Of a stretch of 9,713 nt of DNA, positions 1-6,620 are shown one piece after another (positions within the stretch are counted from its first letter, which is position 1; each line of letters starts with the position of its first letter). The translations under genes were made by a program, and so were the position numbers. This DNA comes from Flavobacteriales bacterium (GTDB lineage Bacteria > Bacteroidota > Bacteroidia > Flavobacteriales_D > Crocinitomicaceae), in assembly GCA_947476515.1 (NCBI GenBank), contig CANJQZ010000055.1, forward strand, positions 1-9,713, read 5' to 3'. A model generated the notes under the pieces. It had not been told where the DNA came from. It worked only from the letters and a program-made list of their open reading frames with translations, and made no database searches.

Positions 1-13
1 AAGTACAGAGTAA
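1..13 (+). other. Possible tail of an upstream gene overlapping the crtD start
   Basis: One upstream reading frame ends in Ser-Thr-Glu and a TAA at 11-13, whose last A is the first base of the ATG at 13. A TAATG junction of this kind is typical of coupled genes in an operon. Only three codons are visible, so no product can be suggested. The frame of the crtD gene itself also has no stop between base 1 and 13, so an upstream start for crtD cannot be excluded from this window. Confidence 0.25.
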
Positions 14-1506
14 TGAAAGCAATTGTGGGTGAAACGAATGAAAATAAGAACGCGCTTGTTATTGGTGCAGGAATAGCTGGATTAGCAATAGCGCTTAGAT
101 TGAAAAGTAAGGGGTACGAAGTAACCGTTATTGAGACAAATGCTTATCCCGGAGGTAAAATATCTAACCTTGAACTCAATGGCTATCGTTTTGATACGGG
201 ACCCTCCCTATTGACTATGCCGCATTTGATAGATGAATTGTTTTCCTTGTTTAACGAAAACCCTAAAGATTTTTTTAATTATCGAAACAAAGATACCATC
301 TGCAATTATTTTTGGGAGGATGGCACTAAATTTTCCGCTGCAGCTGACAAAGAAGAATTCATCAATGATTTACTTTCTACTTTTCAAGTCAGCAAGTATG
401 AAATTGAGAATTACTTAGAGAAAAACAAGCAAAAATATGAACTAACTTCAGGTGTTTTTCTTGAAAAATCCTTGCATAAAATAAGCACTTACCTATCTGC
501 AACAACCTTAAAAGCGGTTTTAAATTTTTATAAATTAGACACCAACAGATCTTTAAATGCGACCAATAAGAAAAGTTTCAGGGATCAGAAATTGGTGCAG
601 TTATTCAATAGATTCGCAACCTACAATGGCTCTTCGCCCTATAAAACACCTGGGATAATGTCCATGATTCCTCATCTTGAAATGCAATTGGGGACCTTTA
701 CACCCAAGGGAGGAATGAAAGAAATTGCTTTAAGTCTTTATGAGCTAGCGCTTAAAAAAGGCGTTCAGTTCAAATTTAACGAAGAAGTCACCAAAATAAC
801 CATTAATAAAAAGGCGATAACGGGGCTCATCAGTAGCAAGGGACGGTATGAAGCCTCATTGGTGGTTTCTAATTCAGACATTTTCACCAGCTACTCCAGT
901 TTATTAAAAGATAATTTAAGTCCCAAAAAAATAGTGCAACAAGAAAGATCTAGTTCTGCCATTATATTCTATTGGGGGATTAGAAAGCAATTTCCAGAAT
1001 TAGATTTACACAATATACTTTTTAGCTCCGATTACGAAGGAGAATTTGATATACTATTCAATCAACAACTTATTTCCTCTGATCCAACGGTCTATATCAA
1101 CATCAGCAGTAAAGAAGAATCCTCTGATGCACCTGAAGGATCGGAGAATTGGTTTGTCATGATCAATACTCCCGCAAATTATAATCAAGATTGGGATGCT
1201 TTAATCGTAGAGGCCAAAAAAAATATAATCAATAAAATAAATTCTATTTTAAAAATAGACCTAGAACCTTTAATTGAATGCGAGTCTATCTTGGATCCCC
1301 GGACTATTGAATCAAAAACTAAATCACATAGGGGATCATTATACGGAGCATCAAGCAATTCTAAATTTGCTGCATTTCTAAGACACCCAAATTTCACAAG
1401 TAAAATAAAGGGTTTATATTTTTGCGGAGGTTCCGTCCATCCGGGAGGTGGTATTCCACTGAGTATACTTTCTGCAAAAATCGTATCAGATTTGATTGAT
1501 AAATAA
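13..1506 (+). CDS. crtD: CrtD-like carotenoid desaturase (phytoene desaturase/CrtI superfamily)
   Basis: This is an FAD-dependent flavoprotein of the CrtI/CrtD/carotenoid isomerase superfamily, 497 aa, the usual length. An N-terminal dinucleotide fold is plain: ALVIGAGIAGLAIALRL at residues 14-30, with acidic E41 closing the second strand and PGGK following. The C-terminal FAD motif near residues 467-490 (GLYFCGGSVHPGGGIPLS) is the superfamily signature. The segment FDTGPSLLTMP, a YFWEDG motif and FNRFATYNGSSPY near residue 200 resemble Bacteroidota CrtD (hydroxycarotenoid 3,4-desaturase) more than CrtI, which usually carries GPSWYWMP. The likely role is adding a double bond at the carotenoid end group; CrtI or an isomerase remains possible. 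Only 51 bp separate it from the cdsA-like gene on the same strand. The ATG at 13 leaves a 13-residue leader before the FAD fold, which is plausible. Confidence 0.75.
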   Translation: MKAIVGETNENKNALVIGAGIAGLAIALRLKSKGYEVTVIETNAYPGGKISNLELNGYRFDTGPSLLTMPHLIDELFSLFNENPKDFFNYRNKDTICNYFWEDGTKFSAAADKEEFINDLLSTFQVSKYEIENYLEKNKQKYELTSGVFLEKSLHKISTYLSATTLKAVLNFYKLDTNRSLNATNKKSFRDQKLVQLFNRFATYNGSSPYKTPGIMSMIPHLEMQLGTFTPKGGMKEIALSLYELALKKGVQFKFNEEVTKITINKKAITGLISSKGRYEASLVVSNSDIFTSYSSLLKDNLSPKKIVQQERSSSAIIFYWGIRKQFPELDLHNILFSSDYEGEFDILFNQQLISSDPTVYINISSKEESSDAPEGSENWFVMINTPANYNQDWDALIVEAKKNIINKINSILKIDLEPLIECESILDPRTIESKTKSHRGSLYGASSNSKFAAFLRHPNFTSKIKGLYFCGGSVHPGGGIPLSILSAKIVSDLIDK

Positions 1507-1557
1507 GTGTAGATTACACCATTTAGTTCACTATCTTTATTGAGTAAATATTAATGA
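1507..1557 (+). promoter_or_regulatory. crtD-cdsA intergenic spacer with small hairpin and weak -7-like box
   Basis: The 51-bp spacer opens with a perfect 5-bp inverted repeat, GTGTA-GAT-TACAC (1507-1519). A further AAAT/ATTT pair flanks it (1501-1504 and 1521-1524). No T-run follows, so it is not a standard intrinsic terminator. TATCTTTA at 1532-1539 matches seven of eight positions of the Bacteroidota -7 element TAnnTTTG and lies 18 bases before the downstream ATG, but no TTTG -33 partner is visible. It could be a weak internal promoter or chance in AT-rich DNA. Confidence 0.25.
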
Positions 1558-2520
1558 ATGAACATTTTTACCTCTAAAATCTATCTCGATAACATAGAAG
1601 TCATTGCAATAATTGGAATTATTATTGGCGTATTGGTATTTGCTTCCACCCTATTTTATGTTTGGGGTTTATTAAAACCTACAGCAGATTTAAAAGAATT
1701 AAAAACCAGGACCAATTCATGGTGGGCGATGGCGGCACTCATCATTCTCACCTCATTAGTTCATCCTGCTCTCTCTTTTATTGCATTTGGCTTATTATCC
1801 TTTGTTGCGCTTAGAGAATTAGCATCCATAAGTAAAAATGTGAGAGATGAAGACCGCAGGGTGATTATCTGGTGTTACCTTGCCATTCCAATTCAGTACT
1901 TCATCGCATATAAAGGTTGGTTTAATATTTTCGTGATATTTATTCCTGTTTTTATGTTTGTTTGGATTCCATTTATGTTGGTCATCCGGGGCGCTACAAC
2001 AGAAATTGGCAGATCAATGAGTGTATTGCCGACACAATTGATGTTAACTGTTTTTTCATTGAGTCATTTAGCTTATTTACTCTCTCTTCCTAATCTTGAA
2101 GGATTTCATGCAGGTGGAAGGGGCTTACTTCTTTTTGTTGTTTTTTTAACTGAAATCAATGATGTCTTTCAGTTTATATGGGGAAAAATATTTGGGAAAC
2201 ATAAAATTCTTCCGAAAATTAGCCCAAATAAAACCTGGGAAGGATTTATTGGAGGAATACTTAGCACCACTATCCTTGGGTATTTCTTAAGATTTCTAAC
2301 TCCATTTACAGGAATGGAAGCACTCATAATTAGTTTTTGTATTGCAAATGCAGGATTCGTAGGCGATATTATCATCTCGGCAGTGAAGAGAGATATTGGA
2401 ATAAAAGATACAGGATTGTTAATTCCTGGACATGGTGGAATTTTAGATCGAATTGATTCTTTATCATTAAGCGCTCCCACCTTTTTTTATATCGTCTATA
2501 ACTTATATTATGCAGTATGA
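1558..2520 (+). CDS. cdsA: Phosphatidate cytidylyltransferase (CdsA family, CDP-diglyceride synthase)
   Basis: An integral membrane enzyme of 320 aa with roughly eight hydrophobic segments (for example residues 12-35, 56-80, 122-142, 160-178 and 253-272). The family signature sits at residues 274-300: SAVKRD, then GIKDTG, then GHGGILDRID, matching the CDP-diglyceride synthetase pattern including the metal-binding aspartates. SPNKTWEGFIGG at 222-233 is the other classic CdsA block. Such enzymes condense phosphatidate with CTP to give CDP-diacylglycerol. The segment TEINDVFQFIWGK replaces the DTxAYxxG seen in the housekeeping enzyme and resembles YnbB-like paralogues, so this may be a second, accessory CdsA. 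The ATG at 1558 gives a normal N-terminus; a second ATG at 1554 is out of frame. It overlaps the acyltransferase gene by ATGA, so the two are translationally coupled. Confidence 0.88.
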   Translation: MNIFTSKIYLDNIEVIAIIGIIIGVLVFASTLFYVWGLLKPTADLKELKTRTNSWWAMAALIILTSLVHPALSFIAFGLLSFVALRELASISKNVRDEDRRVIIWCYLAIPIQYFIAYKGWFNIFVIFIPVFMFVWIPFMLVIRGATTEIGRSMSVLPTQLMLTVFSLSHLAYLLSLPNLEGFHAGGRGLLLFVVFLTEINDVFQFIWGKIFGKHKILPKISPNKTWEGFIGGILSTTILGYFLRFLTPFTGMEALIISFCIANAGFVGDIIISAVKRDIGIKDTGLLIPGHGGILDRIDSLSLSAPTFFYIVYNLYYAV

Positions 2521-3134
2521 GAAGGCTTTTTCTAGGGATGCTTTACGGAATAGGAATCAGATCTTTTATAAAGGTTATTGTAGGGGTAAAATATTTGAAT
2601 AGAGAAGCCCTTAAAAAAGAAAAGCAGTTTATTATTGTATCCAATCACAACAGTCATATAGACACCTTAGCTATAATGGCAGCATTACCTTTTGGACAAG
2701 TACAGCATGTTCATCCCATTGCGGCGGGAGATTATTTTGGATCATCTAAATTTAAGGCAGGAATCACTCAACTTTTTACGAATGCTATTTTAATTAGACG
2801 CAGTAAAAATACAGATGCGCCAAATCCTATTGAATTAATGAGTGCTGCCATTACAAGAGGGGAATCCCTTATATTATTCCCTGAAGGGTCAAGAGGAACA
2901 CCTGGTAAGATGCAAGAATTTAAAAAAGGAATAGGGATATTATTACAAATGCACCCTGACATTTCCTTCATTCCGATTTATATGAAAGGTATGGGGAAAG
3001 TACTTCCAAAGGGAGAGCGACTTTTGGTGCCCTTCGATACTTATGTTCATTTTGGAAATCCCAGAAAATGTAAAGCTACTGAGGTTGAAACTATTGTTAA
3101 GGAGATTGAAGAGGCAATTCTCGAGTTGAATTAA
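2517..3134 (+). CDS. plsC: 1-acylglycerol-3-phosphate acyltransferase (PlsC family)
   Basis: A 205-aa acyltransferase of the PlsC/LPLAT family. The catalytic HX4D box is NHNSHID at residues 43-49 (H44, D49). The substrate-binding motif FPEGSRG lies at 121-127, the FKKG block at 135-138 and the FIPIYMKG block, with its conserved proline, at 151-158. Enzymes of this family add a second acyl chain to lysophosphatidate to make phosphatidate, the substrate of the CdsA-type enzyme encoded immediately upstream. A short hydrophobic N-terminus (residues 4-24) suggests membrane association. The start codon shares the ATGA at 2517-2520 with the cdsA stop, so its translation is likely coupled. Its true acceptor could be another lysolipid, because such paralogues vary. 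The stop lies one base from the stop of the convergent fbp gene. Confidence 0.87.
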   Translation: MRRLFLGMLYGIGIRSFIKVIVGVKYLNREALKKEKQFIIVSNHNSHIDTLAIMAALPFGQVQHVHPIAAGDYFGSSKFKAGITQLFTNAILIRRSKNTDAPNPIELMSAAITRGESLILFPEGSRGTPGKMQEFKKGIGILLQMHPDISFIPIYMKGMGKVLPKGERLLVPFDTYVHFGNPRKCKATEVETIVKEIEEAILELN

Positions 3135-3135
3135 T

Positions 3136-4140
3136 TTATTTTTGGAGCAAACTCATTGCCTTTTCAACCATTAATTTGGATCCGACAAAATAAGGAATCC
3201 GCTGATGCAGCGCACTCGGTTTTATTTCCAAGATTCTTTTTCTACCGGTTGTCGCAAGGCCGCCAGCTTGTTCTGCCAAAAATGCTAGGGGATTACATTC
3301 ATATAAAAGTCTCAGTCTCCCTTCGGGAGATGCTGGGATTGCAGGATAAATATAAATTCCACCTTTAATCAAATTACGGTGAAAATCAGCTACTAGGGAA
3401 CCAATATAGCGACCAGAATAAGGAGCATTATAATCATTATCATTACTTTGGCAATAAGCGATGTATTCCTTTAACCCAGGTTCACAAGTATTGATATTTC
3501 CTTCATTCATGGCATACAACCTACCTCTTTCTGGCATTTTCATGTCAGGATGTGAGAGGCAAAATTCACCTGTTGAAGGATCTAAAGTAAATCCATGTAC
3601 TCCTTTTCCAGTGGTATAGACTAACATGGTTGAAGATCCATAAAGGACATAACCTGCCGCAATTTGTTCAGTACCCGCTTGAAGCATATCCTCTAAAGTT
3701 GCAGGAGTACTTTCAGGAGAAATTCTTCTATAGATAGAAAATATGGTCCCTATAGAAACATTAACATCAATATTACTCGAACCATCTAAAGGATCAAATA
3801 ATACAACATACTTCCCATTTTGAGCATGAGCAGATGGAAAAGCTAAAAAATCATCGTTTTCCTCAGAAGCTATACCACACACATCGCCACCTTGTTCAAA
3901 TGCATTAATAAACGCTTTGTCAGCGACTAAATCTAATTTCTGTTGTGCTTCTCCCTGAATATTATCTACACCTTGCGCACCTAATATATGATCTACTAAA
4001 CCGGCTTGACGGACATCTCTAGATACCATTTTTGAAGCAAGAGAAATCGAACTTAGAATTCGCGATAATTCACCTGTAGCAAAAGGAAAATCCGCCTGCT
4101 TTTCATAGATGAAATCTACAAGCGTCGTTAATTTTGACAT
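3136..4140 (-). CDS. fbp: Fructose-1,6-bisphosphatase class I
   Basis: A full-length class I FBPase (334 aa), which hydrolyses fructose-1,6-bisphosphate to fructose-6-phosphate in cytosolic gluconeogenesis. Metal-binding motifs are intact: ASEENDD at residues 91-97 (E93, E94), DPLDGSSNID at 116-125 (D116, D119), then GTIFSIYRR at 131-139. The substrate segment SGRYIGSLVADFHRN is at 242-256. The family active-site signature GRLRLLYECNPLAF is at 274-287, with metal ligand E281. The N-terminus around EKQADFPFATGELSR is normal for the family and supports the ATG at 4140. The gene follows the universal stress protein gene by 24 bp on the same strand, with no promoter-like box in the gap, so co-transcription is likely. 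It converges on plsC with a single base between the two stops. Confidence 0.97.
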   Translation of the reverse strand: MSKLTTLVDFIYEKQADFPFATGELSRILSSISLASKMVSRDVRQAGLVDHILGAQGVDNIQGEAQQKLDLVADKAFINAFEQGGDVCGIASEENDDFLAFPSAHAQNGKYVVLFDPLDGSSNIDVNVSIGTIFSIYRRISPESTPATLEDMLQAGTEQIAAGYVLYGSSTMLVYTTGKGVHGFTLDPSTGEFCLSHPDMKMPERGRLYAMNEGNINTCEPGLKEYIAYCQSNDNDYNAPYSGRYIGSLVADFHRNLIKGGIYIYPAIPASPEGRLRLLYECNPLAFLAEQAGGLATTGRKRILEIKPSALHQRIPYFVGSKLMVEKAMSLLQK

Positions 4141-4164
4141 TTGAATTAGTTTTTAAGGGCGTGA

Positions 4165-4986
4165 TTAATCAAACCAAGCACCATAAATAGAACTTGTTTG
4201 AACTGGATTAACAATTAGAGTAGGAATAAGAGCGTCATTGGTTATGATATATTGCTCATAATTCGCAGTAATAGCATTTAAAAAACTACTTCTATTTAAA
4301 TTCATAATTGCAATTAGGTCAGCGTCAACACTTGCAGCATGCTTTACAACTTCTTTGTCAAATCCACTTCCAGGAAGAACAGTGGCAGTAACTTCTATAC
4401 CTCTTTCTTTGAAAAAATGATTGGCAAACATGATGTTTGATTCCACCTGATGTTTTAAATAAGAATCTGTTTCCGCAGGAGTAACCACATGCACCTTTGA
4501 ATTAAAATATTTTGCAAGATTAGCAACAATGGATAATTTTTGTTTTGTTTCTTTATGCAAATCCATTGGAACTACAATCGTATCATAACCAGTTACTTTT
4601 ACCGCCTTGTCTTGAACAATAATAAAAGGAACATGAGAATTGGTAACTATTTTAAGTGCGTGACTACCAACAATATGTTGCCAACCTGTTGCTCCATGAG
4701 TCCCCATGAAAATCAACTCAGCCTGATGCTCTGCTGCGAAATCAGAAATATCATCAAATATATTTCCTATTCTTACATTTGGAATCAAAATAACACCTTC
4801 ATTAGCAAAATTACTAATCACAGTATCCAATTTATTACTTGCTTCTTTTATTTCACTTTCTTTGTTTACAACATGTAACAACTGTATAACAGTATTAGAA
4901 AGCTTAGCCGTAGCAATTGCGTGTGCTAAAGCAACATCAGCAACATTGGTGAAATCGTGAGGAACGATGAAAGTTTTTTGTTTCAT
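4165..4986 (-). CDS. Tandem-domain universal stress protein (UspA family)
   Basis: A cytosolic protein of 273 aa made of two Usp folds (about residues 1-126 and 132-260). Domain 1 begins with TFIVPHDFT, with the conserved aspartate of the nucleotide site. It ends with GTHGATGWQHIVGS (95-108), a G-2x-G-8x-GS loop close to the ATP-binding G-2x-G-9x-G[ST] pattern but one residue shorter. Domain 2 starts with TIVVPMDLHKET, but its matching region, MNLNRSSFLNAITANYEQY (228-246), has lost the glycines, so it probably does not bind ATP. Two-domain Usp proteins with one degenerate half are common in Bacteroidota. The role is probably stress or energy-state sensing, perhaps linked to fbp downstream. 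An exact TAnnTTTG box lies 14 bases upstream of the ATG; the leader is A-rich with no Shine-Dalgarno. Confidence 0.9.
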   Translation of the reverse strand: MKQKTFIVPHDFTNVADVALAHAIATAKLSNTVIQLLHVVNKESEIKEASNKLDTVISNFANEGVILIPNVRIGNIFDDISDFAAEHQAELIFMGTHGATGWQHIVGSHALKIVTNSHVPFIIVQDKAVKVTGYDTIVVPMDLHKETKQKLSIVANLAKYFNSKVHVVTPAETDSYLKHQVESNIMFANHFFKERGIEVTATVLPGSGFDKEVVKHAASVDADLIAIMNLNRSSFLNAITANYEQYIITNDALIPTLIVNPVQTSSIYGAWFD

Positions 4987-5000
4987 TTTGTATTTTTTTA

Positions 5001-5008
5001 CAAATTTA
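5001..5008 (-). promoter_or_regulatory. Predicted -7 promoter box for the usp-fbp unit
   Basis: Read on the minus strand this is TAAATTTG, an exact match to the Bacteroidota -7 consensus TAnnTTTG, ending 14 bases before the usp ATG. Transcription would start a few bases downstream and give a very short, A-rich leader. No TTTG or TTG is visible at the -33 distance, so the call rests on the -7 box and its position. Confidence 0.5.
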
Positions 5009-5045
5009 CTAGAAAGATAAGGAATTTCGGTAGTATTACTTTCTT

Positions 5046-5053
5046 TATTTTTG
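5046..5053 (+). promoter_or_regulatory. Predicted -7 promoter box for the GH3-family gene
   Basis: TATTTTTG matches TAnnTTTG exactly. TTTC at 5025-5028, 17 bases upstream, is a three-of-four match to the -33 element TTTG. The expected transcription start is near 5060, giving a leader of about 35 bases. A TATAAT at 5081-5086 is less attractive because it would place the start at the ATG itself. Confidence 0.45.
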
Positions 5054-5054
5054 T

Positions 5055-5068
5055 TAAAGAATTCTTTA
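5055..5068. promoter_or_regulatory. 14-bp perfect palindrome at the predicted GH3 transcription start
   Basis: TAAAGAATTCTTTA is a perfect inverted repeat with no spacer. It begins one base after the predicted -7 box and would cover the transcription start. That is where a repressor of a dimeric DNA-binding family would sit. In AT-rich DNA such a palindrome can arise by chance, so an operator role is inference. Confidence 0.3.
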
Positions 5069-5093
5069 GTTAATAAAATGTATAATTTTAGGC

Positions 5094-6620
5094 ATGAAAA
5101 TCATAGGAAAACTTTTAAAAAAATCAACTGAAATAGGCTACAAGCGTATCAATAGGAAAAATATTGATCACCAAAACCAATTGACGGTATTGAGAAGTTT
5201 GTTAGAAAAAGCGAAGCAGACAGAATTTGGTTTTTTTCATGATTTTTCATCATTTTTAGGTAAAGGAGATACAGTGGAACAATTTCAATCCGTAGTTCCT
5301 ATCTCAGATTATGAAGAATTTTATTCTAAATGGCTGCACAAAACAATCTCTGGTCAAAAGGATTGTACTTGGCGGGGAAAAGTTAAGTATTACGCTTTGT
5401 CATCAGGAACAACAGGATCTCCAAGCAAGAGAATTCCTGTATCCACGGAAATGATTCGGTCTTTTCAGAAAACTAGTGTTAGGCAATTATCAATTTTACA
5501 TGAATTAGATTTATCAGATGCTTTCTTCAATGCATCCGTTCTCGCTGTAGGCGGTTCAACAAAATTGACAAAGATAGAAAGGCATATTGAGGGGGATTTG
5601 AGTGGTATATTAAAAAAGCACACATCACTAATCGTCAAACCTTTAGCGAAACCAGGTCCAAAAATTGCAGCTTTAAAAGATTGGAATGAGAAAATAAATG
5701 CCATAGTAGAGAAGGCTCCTTTATGGAATATTAGCATCATTGCTGGAATTCCTAGTTGGTGTATCATGCTAATGGAGCGCATCATTGAGCGTTATCAATT
5801 GGATAATATTCATCAAATGTGGCCTAATTTGGAAGTTTATGTCCATGGTGGCGTATTTATTGAGCCCTATAAAAAACGATTGGAAAAGATTAGTGGTAAA
5901 ACTATTTTTCTTTTGGACACCTATTTAGCAAGTGAAGGTTATTTCGCATATCAAATTTCACCCTCGAAAAAAGGGATGCGACTTTTAGTGGAAAATCAAA
6001 TATTTTTTGAATTCATTCCTTTCAATTCAGACTTTTTTGATGAAAATGGAGAGTTGATTTCTAAATTCAAAGCGCTAACAATAAGTGAAGTAAAGGAAGG
6101 AGTGGATTATGCCCTTGTTATATCTACCAACGCTGGATTATGGCGTTATTTAATTGGTGATTTGGTTCGGTTTAATAATATTAATGAACGGGAAATTATT
6201 ATCACAGGAAGGATAAAACAATTTTTAAGTTTGTGTGGGGAACATTTATCATTAGACAATATCAATACTGCATTAACTAAATTAAATAAAAAGGAATTCC
6301 CTATTGAACCCGAATTCACTATTTTCGCAAACATAGAATTACAAAGTCATCATTGGTATATCGAAACTAAAAAAAGCAACTTAAATGCTGCCTTATTAAT
6401 TCAGAAGATGGATAGCATTCTTTCTAAATTAAACGATGATTACTACTCTGCTCGGAAATACACGCTTAAAGCTCCTATAGCTACCCTACTTCCGGAGGGA
6501 ACCATGTATGAATTTATGCAAAGTTCCGGTAAAATTGGAGGGCAAAATAAAATGCCAAGAGTACTAAACGAGAAACAAGCAAAGCAATGGAAAGCTTTTT
6601 TAGAAGAAAAAGGATTATAA
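5094..6620 (+). CDS. GH3-family acyl-adenylating protein (auxin-responsive GH3 fold)
   Basis: A 508-aa member of the GH3 family, part of the ANL adenylate-forming superfamily. Plant members activate carboxylic acids such as auxin or jasmonate with ATP and join them to amino acids; the bacterial substrate is not known. The ATP loop SSGTTGSPSKRIPV lies at residues 103-116. The second motif TYLASEGYFAYQ is at 276-287 and GLWRYLIGDLVRF at 348-360. The hinge-like GRIKQFLSLCGEHLS follows at 372-386, and the family's C-terminal GGQNKMPR at 482-489. All blocks are in order and the length fits, so the enzyme looks intact. No transmembrane segment is seen. The ATG at 5094 matches the usual start of Bacteroidota relatives (a short basic helix). 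It is transcribed alone, divergent from usp, and its last six bases are shared with the porP gene on the other strand. Confidence 0.88.
   Translation: MKIIGKLLKKSTEIGYKRINRKNIDHQNQLTVLRSLLEKAKQTEFGFFHDFSSFLGKGDTVEQFQSVVPISDYEEFYSKWLHKTISGQKDCTWRGKVKYYALSSGTTGSPSKRIPVSTEMIRSFQKTSVRQLSILHELDLSDAFFNASVLAVGGSTKLTKIERHIEGDLSGILKKHTSLIVKPLAKPGPKIAALKDWNEKINAIVEKAPLWNISIIAGIPSWCIMLMERIIERYQLDNIHQMWPNLEVYVHGGVFIEPYKKRLEKISGKTIFLLDTYLASEGYFAYQISPSKKGMRLLVENQIFFEFIPFNSDFFDENGELISKFKALTISEVKEGVDYALVISTNAGLWRYLIGDLVRFNNINEREIIITGRIKQFLSLCGEHLSLDNINTALTKLNKKEFPIEPEFTIFANIELQSHHWYIETKKSNLNAALLIQKMDSILSKLNDDYYSARKYTLKAPIATLLPEGTMYEFMQSSGKIGGQNKMPRVLNEKQAKQWKAFLEEKGL
6615..6620. other. Shared palindromic Leu-stop hexamer of two convergent genes
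   Basis: TTATAA is its own reverse complement. It encodes the final leucine and the stop codon of both the GH3 gene (plus strand, ending Lys-Gly-Leu) and the PorP/SprF gene (minus strand, ending Lys-Lys-Leu). The two coding regions therefore overlap tail to tail by six bases, with no room for a terminator between them. Confidence 0.9.

Noticed and set aside
13..1506. Gene 1 as the phytoene desaturase CrtI
   Set aside because: GPSLLTMP, YFWEDG and FATYNGSSPY are closer to Bacteroidota CrtD than to CrtI, although the reaction cannot be settled from sequence alone.
2169..2480. 103-aa minus-strand open frame inside cdsA
   Set aside because: It lies wholly antisense to the conserved CdsA signature region, and its translation shows no recognisable motif.
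3123..3154. GAGTT...AACTC inverted repeat spanning the plsC-fbp junction as a terminator
   Set aside because: The stem is only five pairs around a loop of over 20 bases, without a following T-run on either strand. It is too weak to call.
4540..4878. 112-aa plus-strand open frame inside usp
   Set aside because: It is antisense to a well-supported Usp coding region, and its Cys/Asn/Ile-rich composition is unlike a real protein from this genome.
5081..5086. TATAAT as the GH3 -10 box
   Set aside because: It would start transcription at about the ATG, and TTGTTA upstream (5051-5056) is 24 bases away. The exact TAnnTTTG at 5046-5053 fits Bacteroidota sigma factor preference better.
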